NCBI RefSeq assembly: GCF_023272795.1
Contig: NZ_CP096829.1
Coordinates: 3,162,001-3,226,000 of the forward strand
Source: Flavobacterium humidisoli
GTDB taxonomy: Bacteria; Bacteroidota; Bacteroidia; Flavobacteriales; Flavobacteriaceae
Length of the DNA stretch: 64,000 nucleotides
Reading direction: 5' to 3'
The notes under the pieces are model-generated. The model had not been told where the DNA came from. It ran no database searches and saw nothing but the letters and a program-made list of their open reading frames with translations. A program made the translations under genes and the position numbers. Every line of letters starts with the position of its first letter. Position 1 is the first letter of the stretch. Positions 15,770 to 24,899 of this stretch are shown in pieces.

Positions 15770-16738
15770 TTATTCGTATTTAGCTTTACGTTTTCTTTCT
15801 TTTTCCTGATAATCAACTTTTTTCTCGTTGTCAGGATTCTTTTTAGCTCTATCTGCTGCTTTATTTTCAATTTGTTTTTCTTTGTACCATCCGTCATAAC
15901 GCCATGATACCCCAACGCCTCCATATAAAATAGATGGAGTGTTTTTGAAATTTGTGCTTATAGAAGCATCAACCTGCATGTTTGACGAAAGAAGAAAAGC
16001 AGCACCTCCACGAAGAATTGAATCGCTGTAAAAGTCGCTTTTATGTCCCTGATTTTCAATAAAACCTGACCATCTGTCGTTAAACCCGTGCGTCAAAGTT
16101 AAGATATATCCGTAACTTGGATAGTCTGTACTGATATAATCTGCAAAAATATTGGTTACAAAAACCCAAGAGCCTCCTCCAAGAAGATTTTGTGTAATAA
16201 TCGAAACTTTCGGCGAAATTTCGCCATCTGGAGAAAAATAGTACGGATTATTTGCTCCAACAAAATTAGCTCCAGCAAAAACCGAAACCGCTGGAATTAA
16301 TTCGCGCCATTGAAAATTACGATTGGCTCTATAGCTGTAGATGTTTACTTCTCTCTTATAGTTTTTGTATGGATCATAAATAAGATATTTAGCTCCTAAA
16401 ACCGTTTGTCTGAAATTATTCTTTTTGTAGCTAGTGTACGGAGTATCAAAGTTTTCTGTTTGATATTGTAAATCAACAATAAATTCTAATTGTTCTAAAA
16501 AAGCTCCATATCTTAGAGTTAAATCTGTGCCAAATCCGCTGGCATCATAATCTAATAAATCGTGTTTTTCTTTAATGCCATAAACACCAAGTTCAGCTTG
16601 AATCACAGATTTTCCGACAGCATATGCTGACATGGTTTCTCCGGGGCGGTTGGAATTAATAACATCAGTATATTGCGCAAAAAACAGTTGTGGAATAAAA
16701 AAAAGTACCGGGGCAAGTAAGTTTTTAATTTTGGACAT
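15770..16738 (-). CDS. outer-membrane beta-barrel protein, Phenol_MetA_deg-like
   Basis: 322 residues with a signal peptide (MSKIKNLLAPVLFFIPQLFFAQ). NSNRPGETMSAYAVGKSVIQAELGVYG followed by alternating amphipathic strands is typical of the transporter/MetA-pathway barrel family in Bacteroidota. The C-terminus is a highly charged Lys/Glu/Asp/Arg tail after the barrel (about 285-322), which is unusual and probably periplasmic. A -7 box TACATTTG lies at 16782-16775 on the minus strand, 37 bp before the start. The transported compound, if any, is unknown. Confidence 0.78.
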   Translation of the reverse strand: MSKIKNLLAPVLFFIPQLFFAQYTDVINSNRPGETMSAYAVGKSVIQAELGVYGIKEKHDLLDYDASGFGTDLTLRYGAFLEQLEFIVDLQYQTENFDTPYTSYKKNNFRQTVLGAKYLIYDPYKNYKREVNIYSYRANRNFQWRELIPAVSVFAGANFVGANNPYYFSPDGEISPKVSIITQNLLGGGSWVFVTNIFADYISTDYPSYGYILTLTHGFNDRWSGFIENQGHKSDFYSDSILRGGAAFLLSSNMQVDASISTNFKNTPSILYGGVGVSWRYDGWYKEKQIENKAADRAKKNPDNEKKVDYQEKERKRKAKYE

Positions 16739-16861
16739 ATAATTTTTTTTGGATTAAAAAATAATAACGCATTTCAAATGTACATATTTTATTATTTATT
16801 TAAGATTCATATTTTATTTTTAAGGAATGGATTTATTAATTTTGGAAAAAAATATATAGTT

Positions 16862-17155
16862 ATGCAAGAAGCATCATTTTCAGGTTTGTTTAAGACCATC
16901 ATGTGGGTTATAGCTTTTTATTACATTTTTAAATTTTTAGCTAGAATCTTTTTGCCAGTATTGGTTAAAAAGGCGGTAGAAAATGCTAGTGAAAATTTTC
17001 AAAGACAGCAACAGCAGTATAATCAAAGCAATACGTATCAGAATAAACAATATACAAATAATAATGATGAAATAATCATTAATACCGCTAATGCTAAAAA
17101 TCCGCGCGAGACCAAAAAAGTGGGAGAGTATGTTGATTACGAAGAAATAGATTAG
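16862..17155 (+). CDS. DUF4834-like small membrane protein
   Basis: 97 residues from the ATG at 16862. A 28-codon upstream extension is open, but the -7 box TAATTTTG at 16837-16844 lies inside it, so the later start is preferred. One N-terminal membrane helix (about 12-32) is followed by a Gln/Asn-rich cytoplasmic linker and a polar tail NARETKKVGEYVDYEEID-like. The helix-plus-tail pattern matches the Bacteroidota DUF4834 family of unknown function. It lies 49 bp before the YfhO gene. Confidence 0.75.
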   Translation: MQEASFSGLFKTIMWVIAFYYIFKFLARIFLPVLVKKAVENASENFQRQQQQYNQSNTYQNKQYTNNNDEIIINTANAKNPRETKKVGEYVDYEEID

Positions 17156-17204
17156 ATTTGTGTCCTGAAAATTTAGGATTCATTTTAACCCAAACTAGCC
17201 AAAA

Positions 17205-19661
17205 TTGAAAATAGTAAATAAGTTCTATCCGCATGCCCTTGTCATCTTGGGCTTTATTTTTGTTTCGTTAATTTATTTTTATCCAGTTCTGCAAGGAAAA
17301 CAAATCTTCCAGTCTGATATTGCTCAATATACCGGAATGGCAAAAGAGCAAAACGATTTTAGAGCAACGGAAAATGCTGAACCTTATTGGACAAACTCTG
17401 CTTTTGGAGGTATGCCAACCTATCAGCTTGGAGCAAATTATCCAAACGATTTTATTGGTAAAGTTGATGACGTACTGCGTTTTCTTCCACGTCCTGCAGA
17501 TTACTTATTTTTATACTTCCTTGGTTTTTATGGCTTATTGTTGGTTTTAAAAACAGATCCTTTAAAAGCCTTTATAGGTTCAATTGCCTTTGGTTTTTCA
17601 ACTTATATGATCATTATTTTAGGAGTGGGACATAACGCTAAAGCGCATGCTATTGCCTATATGCCTTTGGTAATTGCAGGGTTTATACTCGTCTTTCAGA
17701 AGAAATACATTAAGGGAGGTCTGCTCACCATGTTTGCCGTAGCACTAGAAATTAGTGCCAATCACTTCCAAATGACCTATTATTTATTGATTTTCTTATT
17801 GATACTTTCAGGTTATTTTGCTTTCAATTTTATCAAAGAAAAAGATTTTAAAGGACTTCTAATATCTTGTGGAGTTTTACTAGTTGCCGGAATTTTTGCT
17901 TTAGGAGCCAATGCAGGTAATTTAATGGCAACAAACGAGTATGCCAAATACAGTATTAGAGATAAGAGCGAGTTGACTTTTAATCCAGATGGATCTAAAA
18001 ACGAAACGACTGCTTCTATGACTACAGATTATATTACAGAATATAGTTATGGTATTGCAGAAAGTTTAAATTTAATTGCACCGAGAATTTTTGGAGGTTC
18101 AAGTCACGAAAATGTGGGTACAGATAGCCGTATGTATACATTTATGTTGGAGCAAGGAGTTCCTGCATCTCAAGCTCAGGATTTTGTTTCTGGAATGCCT
18201 ACGTATTGGGGAGATCAGCCAATCGTTTCTGCACCAGCTTATATTGGAGCTGTAGTTTTCTTTTTAGCAGTTTTAGCTTTGTTTATAGACGAAAGAAAAA
18301 TCAAATATGTTTTCCTTACAGGAGCACTTTTTACTTTGGTGCTTTCTTGGGGAAAAAACTTCTCGTTATTGACAGACTTTTTTATAGAATATGTTCCTCT
18401 TTACGATAAATTTAGAGCGGTATCTTCAATTCAGGTTATTTTAGAATTATGTTTCCCTGTTTTAGCAGTTATGGGATTACAGTCATTCTTTAAAGCCAAA
18501 GATAAACCAAAATTACAACAGAAAGCATTAGTGCAAACAGGAGTTTTTGGTTTAGGAATACTTGTTATTTTATTGATAGCAAAAAGCTTTTTCCATTTTA
18601 CAGGAACAAGCGATCAATATTTCTTAGAAAGTTACGGACCAGGTTTCGTTGATGCTTTAAAAGAAGACAGAATGACTATGTATTATGCAGATTTACTAAG
18701 ATCTGGATTCTTAATTATAGTGACATTTGTAGTGCTTTGGATGTTTGTAAAGAATAAATTCTCTCAGACTACTACTTTAGTTGTAGTTGGATTAGTAATG
18801 ATTTTTGATTTGTTCTTTGTAGATAAAAAATACGTTTCTGCCAAAGATTTTGTAAGTCCAGTTCAGATTGCAGCTCCTTTTCAAGAAACGCAGGCAGATT
18901 CTCAGATATTAAAAGATACTTCAGTTTATCGTGTGTTTGACCTTCAGGGACAATTACAAGGAAGATCTTCTTATTTCCATAAAACAATTGGAGGTTATAG
19001 TGCTGTAAGACCTAGAAGAATGCAGCAATTATATGATTATCAAATTGCAAAAAACAATCTTGAAGTGCTTAATATGTTGAATGTTAAGTATGTAATTCAA
19101 GTAGATAAGGACGGAAACCAAATTCCTGCTGTTAATCCAGATGCTAATGGAAATGCTTGGTTTGTAGGTGCAGTAAAACTGGTAAATAAACCAGATGATG
19201 TAATGAAAGCGTTAAATACTTTAGATACTAAAAAAGTAGCAGTTTTCAATGTTCATGAGCATGAAGGTAAATTTCCGAACGCTCGTTTAAAAAAGCCTTG
19301 GGATACAACTGGAACAATAAAAGTAGTAGAGTACAAACCAAATTATATCAAATACAAATCTGAAAATAACGGAGATGGTTTAGCTGTCTTCTCTGAAATG
19401 TATTATAAAAATGGATGGAATGCTTATATAGATGGCAAACTAACAGATCATTTCCCTGTTGATTATGTTTTAAGAGCAATGGAAATTCCTGCTGGAAAAC
19501 ATACTATTGAGTTTAAATTTGAGCCTCAGATTATCAAAACAGGAGGAACGATTACTTTGATTAGTTCAATTGGAATGTTGATTCTTTTAGCTGGAGGAAT
19601 TTATTTTGAAAAATTCTATCGCAAAGATGCACAAAGAGATAACGGAGATACACAAAAATAA
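17205..19661 (+). CDS. YfhO family membrane protein (glycosyltransferase-like)
   Basis: 818 residues. About eleven membrane helices occupy residues 10-520, then a soluble domain (about 530-780) and a final helix near 790-808. TNSAFGGMPTYQLGANYP and the C-terminal KNGWNAYIDGK...YVLRAMEIPAGKHTIEFKF fit the bacterial YfhO family, thought to act on lipid-linked sugars at the cell envelope. Translation must start at a TTG (17205), since no suitable ATG precedes the first helix. The glycosyltransferase and flippase genes follow, so a role in envelope polysaccharide synthesis is likely. Confidence 0.85.
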   Translation: MKIVNKFYPHALVILGFIFVSLIYFYPVLQGKQIFQSDIAQYTGMAKEQNDFRATENAEPYWTNSAFGGMPTYQLGANYPNDFIGKVDDVLRFLPRPADYLFLYFLGFYGLLLVLKTDPLKAFIGSIAFGFSTYMIIILGVGHNAKAHAIAYMPLVIAGFILVFQKKYIKGGLLTMFAVALEISANHFQMTYYLLIFLLILSGYFAFNFIKEKDFKGLLISCGVLLVAGIFALGANAGNLMATNEYAKYSIRDKSELTFNPDGSKNETTASMTTDYITEYSYGIAESLNLIAPRIFGGSSHENVGTDSRMYTFMLEQGVPASQAQDFVSGMPTYWGDQPIVSAPAYIGAVVFFLAVLALFIDERKIKYVFLTGALFTLVLSWGKNFSLLTDFFIEYVPLYDKFRAVSSIQVILELCFPVLAVMGLQSFFKAKDKPKLQQKALVQTGVFGLGILVILLIAKSFFHFTGTSDQYFLESYGPGFVDALKEDRMTMYYADLLRSGFLIIVTFVVLWMFVKNKFSQTTTLVVVGLVMIFDLFFVDKKYVSAKDFVSPVQIAAPFQETQADSQILKDTSVYRVFDLQGQLQGRSSYFHKTIGGYSAVRPRRMQQLYDYQIAKNNLEVLNMLNVKYVIQVDKDGNQIPAVNPDANGNAWFVGAVKLVNKPDDVMKALNTLDTKKVAVFNVHEHEGKFPNARLKKPWDTTGTIKVVEYKPNYIKYKSENNGDGLAVFSEMYYKNGWNAYIDGKLTDHFPVDYVLRAMEIPAGKHTIEFKFEPQIIKTGGTITLISSIGMLILLAGGIYFEKFYRKDAQRDNGDTQK

Positions 19662-19725
19662 TTTACAATCTTTGCAACACTTAGCGGATGCTTTGCGAAT
19701 CTCTTTGGAACTGAATAAATCTTAA

Positions 19726-21015
19726 ATGGAACAAAAAAAACTTTTAATAATTACCTATTACTTTCCGCCTGCGGGTGGGCCAGGGGTGCAACGTTGGCTG
19801 AAATTTGTAAAATATCTGCCAGAATTTGATGTTCAGCCTATAGTTTATGTTCCAGAAAATCCAACTTATCCAATTGTTGATGAAGGTTTGGTAAGTGAAA
19901 TATCAGATAAAGTAATTGTTCTAAAAAATAAAATATGGGAGCCATATCAATTGGCTTCTATTTTTTCAAAAAATAAGACTAAGAAAATCAGTTCTGGGAT
20001 TTTTCCGCAAAAGAAAAAACAGACTTTTTTAGATAAGACTTTTCTTTGGGGTCGTGGAAATCTTTTTATTCCAGATGCTCGAGTTTTTTGGGTAAAACCA
20101 TCTGTTTCTTATTTAGAAAAATACATTCAAGAAAATAATATTGATACTATTGTAACTTCTGGACCGCCACACAGTTTGCATTTAATCGGTTTAGAATTGC
20201 AGCAAAAGTTAAAAGTGAAATGGTTTGCCGATTTTCGTGATCCTTGGACAACAATCGGATATCATAAAGCACTTCGTTTATCTTCTTACGCAGAAAAAAA
20301 GCATAAAAAATTAGAACGCAAAGTACTTAATTCAGCAGACGAAATTATTGTAACCAGTAAAACTACAAAAGCGGAATTTGAAGCTATTACCAATAAGCCT
20401 ATTACCGTAATTACAAATGGTTATGATGTTGAAACTGTAGAAAAACAAACTTTAGATACTAAATTCACTTTAGCTCATATCGGTTCTTTTTTGTCTGATA
20501 GAAATCCGCCATTTTTATGGGAGGTATTGGTTGAATTACTGCAAGAGGTTCCAGAATTTAAATCTCATTTAGAAATAAAATTAATTGGAGCGGTAAGTCA
20601 GGAAGTTTTAGACGCTATTCAAGAACATCAATTAAATGATTATTTAAATTTAGTTGGCTACGTTTCCCATAAAGAAGCGGTTGCGCATCAAAGAAAATCT
20701 CAAGTTTTACTTTTAATAGAGATTAATTCTGAAGATACAAAAAGCATTATTCCTGGAAAATTATTCGAATATATGGTTTCAAACCGCCCGATAATTGCGA
20801 TTGGACCGCAAGGTTCCGATTTTGCAGATATCGTAACACAGACCAATACTGGAGTATTTTTTGATTATTCTGAGAAAGCGAAATTAAAAAGTGTAATTTT
20901 GGACTTTTTTAATCAGTTTTTGGAAGGGAAATTACAATCGCATGGAATTGGTTTACAGCAATATTCAAGAAAAAATCTAACCAAACAATTGGCACAGCTG
21001 ATTAGTAAATCATAG
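19726..21015 (+). CDS. glycosyltransferase, GT4-like (GT-B fold)
   Basis: 429 residues. The N-terminus LLIITYYFPPAGGPGVQRWLKFVKYL is the donor-site loop of GT-B glycosyltransferases. FADFRDPWTT and EIIVTSKTTKAEFE mark the first lobe. HIGSFLSDRNPPFLWEVL, LVGYVSHKEAVAHQRKSQVLLL and SIIPGKLFEYMVSNRPI mark the sugar-nucleotide lobe with the conserved Glu of KLFEY. It probably adds a sugar in surface polysaccharide or glycoprotein glycan assembly in the cytoplasm. The sugar and acceptor are unknown. It lies in the YfhO-GT-flippase cluster. Confidence 0.88.
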   Translation: MEQKKLLIITYYFPPAGGPGVQRWLKFVKYLPEFDVQPIVYVPENPTYPIVDEGLVSEISDKVIVLKNKIWEPYQLASIFSKNKTKKISSGIFPQKKKQTFLDKTFLWGRGNLFIPDARVFWVKPSVSYLEKYIQENNIDTIVTSGPPHSLHLIGLELQQKLKVKWFADFRDPWTTIGYHKALRLSSYAEKKHKKLERKVLNSADEIIVTSKTTKAEFEAITNKPITVITNGYDVETVEKQTLDTKFTLAHIGSFLSDRNPPFLWEVLVELLQEVPEFKSHLEIKLIGAVSQEVLDAIQEHQLNDYLNLVGYVSHKEAVAHQRKSQVLLLIEINSEDTKSIIPGKLFEYMVSNRPIIAIGPQGSDFADIVTQTNTGVFFDYSEKAKLKSVILDFFNQFLEGKLQSHGIGLQQYSRKNLTKQLAQLISKS

Positions 21016-21060
21016 ATTGTAAAAATCTAAAATCTAAAATCTAAATTCAGAAATCCAAAC

Positions 21061-22530
21061 ATGGGTATTGTCTTAAATCAGTCTTTTAAAAACACTATAA
21101 TTACATACATTGGTTTTGGTATTGGAGCCATTAATACATTATATCTTTATCCCGTTTTTCTTGGGGCAACTTATTACGCATTAACCAATTACATTACTTC
21201 TGCCGCAAACGTAATTATGCCTTTGTTTGCAATCGGAATGCAGAATACGCTTGTGAAATTTTATTCGCAGTATGAAACCGAAGAAGAAAGAGAGCAGTTT
21301 TTGTCTTTCACAGCACTGTTTCCAATATTGATGTGTATTCCGTTAGGACTTATCGGAATCTTCTTCTATGACGATATAACCGATTTTGTTTCTAAAGAGA
21401 ACCCGGTTGTTCGTGAGTTCATGCTTCTTATTCCGTTTATTGGAATCTGCATGGCCTATTTCGAGATATTTTACGCCTGGGCAAGAGTGCACATGCACTC
21501 TGTTTTTGGAAATTTTATCAAGGAGGTTGGTTTAAGATTGCTTTCTACATTTGCCTTGATCGGATTGTATTTCAACTGGATCAGTTTGGTTGAGTTTGTT
21601 TATGTAACGGCAGGTATTTACTTTCTGGCTTTTATTGTCACAATGTTTTATGCATTTTACATTAAAAAGCCGAATTTCCAGATTACAATACCAGAAAATG
21701 TAAAAAGTGTAATGGAGTATACTTTTTACATTATCTTGTCAGGAAGCGTTGCCAATTTGCTTCTGGATGGAGATAAGCTGATGCTGAATCAATACATGAA
21801 GATTGAAAATATTGCTTATTATTCAGTCGCTACTTATATCGCCTTGGTTATCTCAGTGCCGAGTCGCGCCATGCATCAGATTGTTTACCCGATTACAGCC
21901 AAATTAATGCATGAAAACAAACACGACGAATTAAATCAGCTATACAAAAAGACCTCAATTAACTTACAGATTGTCGGTGGATTTGTAATGCTGTGTATTT
22001 TTGTGAACATTCATCAATTGTATGAATTGGTTCCAAAAGAATACAGCGGAGGTATTTCAGTTGTATTTATGATTGGTCTTTCTAAGTATTTTGACTTGAT
22101 TTTAGGAAATAATAACGCTATTATTTTTAATACCAAATATTACCGTATGGTATTGTATTTAGGGTTAATGCTTGTTGTGCTGACTGTAATTCTAAATATG
22201 ATATTTATTCCTATTTTCGGGATTTTTGGTTCTGCTTTTGCAACACTTTTGTCTATTACTTTATATAGTTTGGCAAAACTGCTTTTTGTAGTGAAAAAAC
22301 TTCATTTATACCCTTTTACCAAACAGACTATTCATTCGATACTCTTAACCTTTGCATTGTTTTTATTGTTTTATTTTTGGGAATTCCCATTTTTTCAATT
22401 AATTAGTATTGCTTTAAAATCGATATTAGTAACTATTTTATATCTGTATTTGAATTATAAGTTTAAGATTTCGCCAGATATCAATAATGTTATTGATTCA
22501 CTTTTGAAAAAGATAGGAATTAAAATTTAA
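21061..22530 (+). CDS. polysaccharide flippase (Wzx/MATE-like)
   Basis: 489 residues with about 14 membrane helices and almost no soluble domain, as in Wzx/MurJ-type flippases. The opening SFKNTIITYIGFGIGAINTLYLYP and the central YYSVATYIALVISVPSRAMHQIVYPITAKL fit the polysaccharide biosynthesis family. It should move lipid-linked glycans across the inner membrane. It starts 45 bp after the glycosyltransferase stop; the spacer carries repeated AAAATCTA units. Substrate unknown. Confidence 0.88.
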   Translation: MGIVLNQSFKNTIITYIGFGIGAINTLYLYPVFLGATYYALTNYITSAANVIMPLFAIGMQNTLVKFYSQYETEEEREQFLSFTALFPILMCIPLGLIGIFFYDDITDFVSKENPVVREFMLLIPFIGICMAYFEIFYAWARVHMHSVFGNFIKEVGLRLLSTFALIGLYFNWISLVEFVYVTAGIYFLAFIVTMFYAFYIKKPNFQITIPENVKSVMEYTFYIILSGSVANLLLDGDKLMLNQYMKIENIAYYSVATYIALVISVPSRAMHQIVYPITAKLMHENKHDELNQLYKKTSINLQIVGGFVMLCIFVNIHQLYELVPKEYSGGISVVFMIGLSKYFDLILGNNNAIIFNTKYYRMVLYLGLMLVVLTVILNMIFIPIFGIFGSAFATLLSITLYSLAKLLFVVKKLHLYPFTKQTIHSILLTFALFLLFYFWEFPFFQLISIALKSILVTILYLYLNYKFKISPDINNVIDSLLKKIGIKI

Positions 22531-22584
22531 TCTGATTTTTCTCTAAAAAAGAAAGTAATTTAAAAATCGTATCTTTTTTGTTTT

Positions 22585-22592
22585 TATATTTG
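22585..22592 (+). promoter_or_regulatory. -7 box of mechanosensitive channel gene
   Basis: TATATTTG matches TAnnTTTG, 34 bp before the ATG at 22627. No clear TTG lies at the -33 distance, so it is only a partial promoter call. Confidence 0.35.
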
Positions 22593-22626
22593 TTAGAAAG
22601 GATAACTAATTTATTTCTAATAGAAT

Positions 22627-24279
22627 ATGAAAATAAAAGTACTTAGGTTATTTGCTTTCTTTTTTGTCTTGCTTTCTTTTTCGATATTCGCCCAGAATAG
22701 TAATCTGAAAAAACCAGAAAAAGAATCTGCAACAGTAAAACTAAAAGGTTATCCAGTGAAGCCTTTTAATGATACAATTTTTTTTGTTTACCATAATGTT
22801 GGCTCCTTTTCTGCAAAAGAACGGGCGCAATATATTACAAGTAAAATTAAGAGATTGTACAATGAATCTTTTTTTGAAAAAGACTCTATAAAAGTTATTC
22901 CTTCCGATGTTTCTATGGATATTGTATACCAAAGCGATTTGGTGATAATGTCTGTTTTGGAAGCCGATGCAAAAGCCGAAAACAGCACAGTAAGTGCGAT
23001 TGCCAATCGCAATTTAGCTAAAATTAAAAGCGCTATAATCTATCAGAATGAGAATTATTCGCAACTTCCTAAACGAATTGGTTATACAGTATTATTAACT
23101 CTTATAATTGGATTAGTCTTATTTTTGATATCGAAAGTTTTCAATTTCATAAAAAGATATATTGTAAAAAAGAGAGCTAGGTATTTTAAAGGAGTCAGTT
23201 ATAATTCAATTAATATATTGTCTCCAGACAAACAGCTGTTTTTGTTTCTTCGAATTTTTGGGATTATAAAAACAATTACGCTTATTTTAATCGTATATCT
23301 TTCGCTTCCTGTTTTGTTCAGCATATTTCCTGCTACAAAAGACTATACAACAACATTGCTCAAGTGGATTTTAACGCCAGCTAAATTGGCGTTTATGGGG
23401 TTTATAAGCTTTTTGCCAAGCTTGTTTACCATAATTGTGATCATCATTATTTTTAAATACTCTCTTAAGGTAATTAAGTTTTTCTTTTATGAAATAAAAT
23501 CAGAAAACATTAAAATTAATGGCTTTTATAGTGATTGGGCATTACCGACATTCAATGTTATTAGACTTCTGATGTATGCTTTTATGCTAGTGATTATTTT
23601 TCCATATTTGCCAGGTTCAGATTCGCCTATTTTCAAGGGAGTTTCGGTATTTGTTGGGGTTTTGTTTTCGCTTGGTTCTTCCAATGCCATTGCTAATATG
23701 GTTGCAGGTTTGGTTATTACCTATATGCGTCCGTTTAAAATAGGGGACTTTATAAAAATTGGAGAGGTAAGTGGAGAAGTAATTGAAAAAACCGCCTTGG
23801 TTACTAGAATTAGAACGCCAAAATTTGAAGATATTACGATTCCAAATGCTACCGTTTTATCGAGTACTTCTACCAATTATTCAGCAAATACAAATGAGTC
23901 CACAAACGGATTATTAATTCATACTACGGTTACAATTGGATATGATGTTCCTTGGAAAGACATTCATGCCGCCTTGATTGATGCCGCTGTAAAAACGGAA
24001 ATGACAGAAAAAGAACCTAAACCATTTGTGCTTCAAACCAGTTTAGATGATTTTTATGTTTCGTATCAAATAAATGTTTATACCAAAGAACCAACCAAAC
24101 AACCAAGGATTTATTCTTCACTTCATCAAAATATTCAAGATTCTTTTAATGCTGCCGGTATTGAAATCATGTCGCCCCATTACAGTGCTTTACGAGATGG
24201 AAACACAACAACAATTCCGCCTAATTATTTAAAAGAGGACTATGAATCTCCTGTTTTTAATATTAAAAGCAAAGGTTAA
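22627..24279 (+). CDS. MscS family mechanosensitive ion channel with periplasmic N-terminal domain
   Basis: 550 residues. A signal peptide ends at FAQ (about 23). A periplasmic domain (about 24-145) includes the block VYHNVGSFSAKERAQYITSKI. About four membrane helices lie between 148 and 365. The MscS pore helix and beta domain are recognised by SLGSSNAIANMVAGLVITYMRPFKIGDFIKI and the downstream IPNATVLSSTSTNYS. The channel releases solutes during osmotic downshock. It is transcribed separately from the glycan cluster, from its own -7 box. Confidence 0.92.
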   Translation: MKIKVLRLFAFFFVLLSFSIFAQNSNLKKPEKESATVKLKGYPVKPFNDTIFFVYHNVGSFSAKERAQYITSKIKRLYNESFFEKDSIKVIPSDVSMDIVYQSDLVIMSVLEADAKAENSTVSAIANRNLAKIKSAIIYQNENYSQLPKRIGYTVLLTLIIGLVLFLISKVFNFIKRYIVKKRARYFKGVSYNSINILSPDKQLFLFLRIFGIIKTITLILIVYLSLPVLFSIFPATKDYTTTLLKWILTPAKLAFMGFISFLPSLFTIIVIIIIFKYSLKVIKFFFYEIKSENIKINGFYSDWALPTFNVIRLLMYAFMLVIIFPYLPGSDSPIFKGVSVFVGVLFSLGSSNAIANMVAGLVITYMRPFKIGDFIKIGEVSGEVIEKTALVTRIRTPKFEDITIPNATVLSSTSTNYSANTNESTNGLLIHTTVTIGYDVPWKDIHAALIDAAVKTEMTEKEPKPFVLQTSLDDFYVSYQINVYTKEPTKQPRIYSSLHQNIQDSFNAAGIEIMSPHYSALRDGNTTTIPPNYLKEDYESPVFNIKSKG

Positions 24280-24507
24280 ATAATTGATAACGAGTAATTA
24301 AATTTAAAACTTTAACACATGAATACTTTGTAATTAATTGAATAAAAATTAACTTTATCATGAATGTTTGTCAGTACTTTGCTCAAAACTCAGTTTTTTT
24401 TATAATAAAACGACTAGATGTAAGTATTTATTTATTGTTAGGAATGGAATAGTTTTGAAGCAAATTACGAATAAAGTGTAACCAGAATTAATTGTAGATT
24501 AGAAATT

Positions 24508-24807
24508 ATGAAGTACAATCATCTCAGCCATGAACAAAGCATGCAAGTATTTTCTAATATGATATCAACCAAAGTTCATAATGGATTTACTTTAGAAGAA
24601 AGAAATGATGAATTGCTTTTCGCGGTTTTATCTAAAGGTGGTAAAGTGGTTAATCACAGTTTGAATTTTTTGATTTTTTGTTTAACTCTAGGTTTATGGT
24701 CATTTGCATGGCTGTACTTAACCTTTGAAGCTTCAAAACAAAAAAAGATTTTAGTAGCTATTGACGAAGATGGTCTTCCTTTTGAGGAAAGATGTTTGGT
24801 AGCATAA
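24508..24807 (+). CDS. small membrane protein, uncharacterised
   Basis: 99 residues. A polar N-terminus (about 1-48) precedes one or two closely spaced hydrophobic helices (about 49-72, LNFLIFCLTLGLWSFAWLYLTF) and a short tail with VAIDEDGLPFEERC. No family recognised. A -7 box TAGTTTTG lies at 24450-24457. A strong hairpin terminator follows, so it is a single-gene unit. Confidence 0.7.
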   Translation: MKYNHLSHEQSMQVFSNMISTKVHNGFTLEERNDELLFAVLSKGGKVVNHSLNFLIFCLTLGLWSFAWLYLTFEASKQKKILVAIDEDGLPFEERCLVA

Positions 24808-24834
24808 GAACGCTAAAAAAAACGAGAAATAAAT

Positions 24835-24876
24835 AAAGCCATAAATGCAAATTAATCAATTGCATTTATGGCTTTG
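24835..24876. terminator. bidirectional terminator before uvrA 3' end
   Basis: A 16-bp perfect stem (24835-24850 with 24860-24875, AAAGCCATAAATGCAA) and a 9-nt loop, between the + strand small gene and the convergent uvrA. Confidence 0.8.
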
Positions 24877-24899
24877 TTATTTAAAAAAACGAGTAAGAT

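Noticed and set aside
21016..21060. AAAATCTA direct repeats (also near 31590 and 61300)
   Set aside because: Short low-complexity units that recur between genes; no CRISPR-like spacing or unique spacers.
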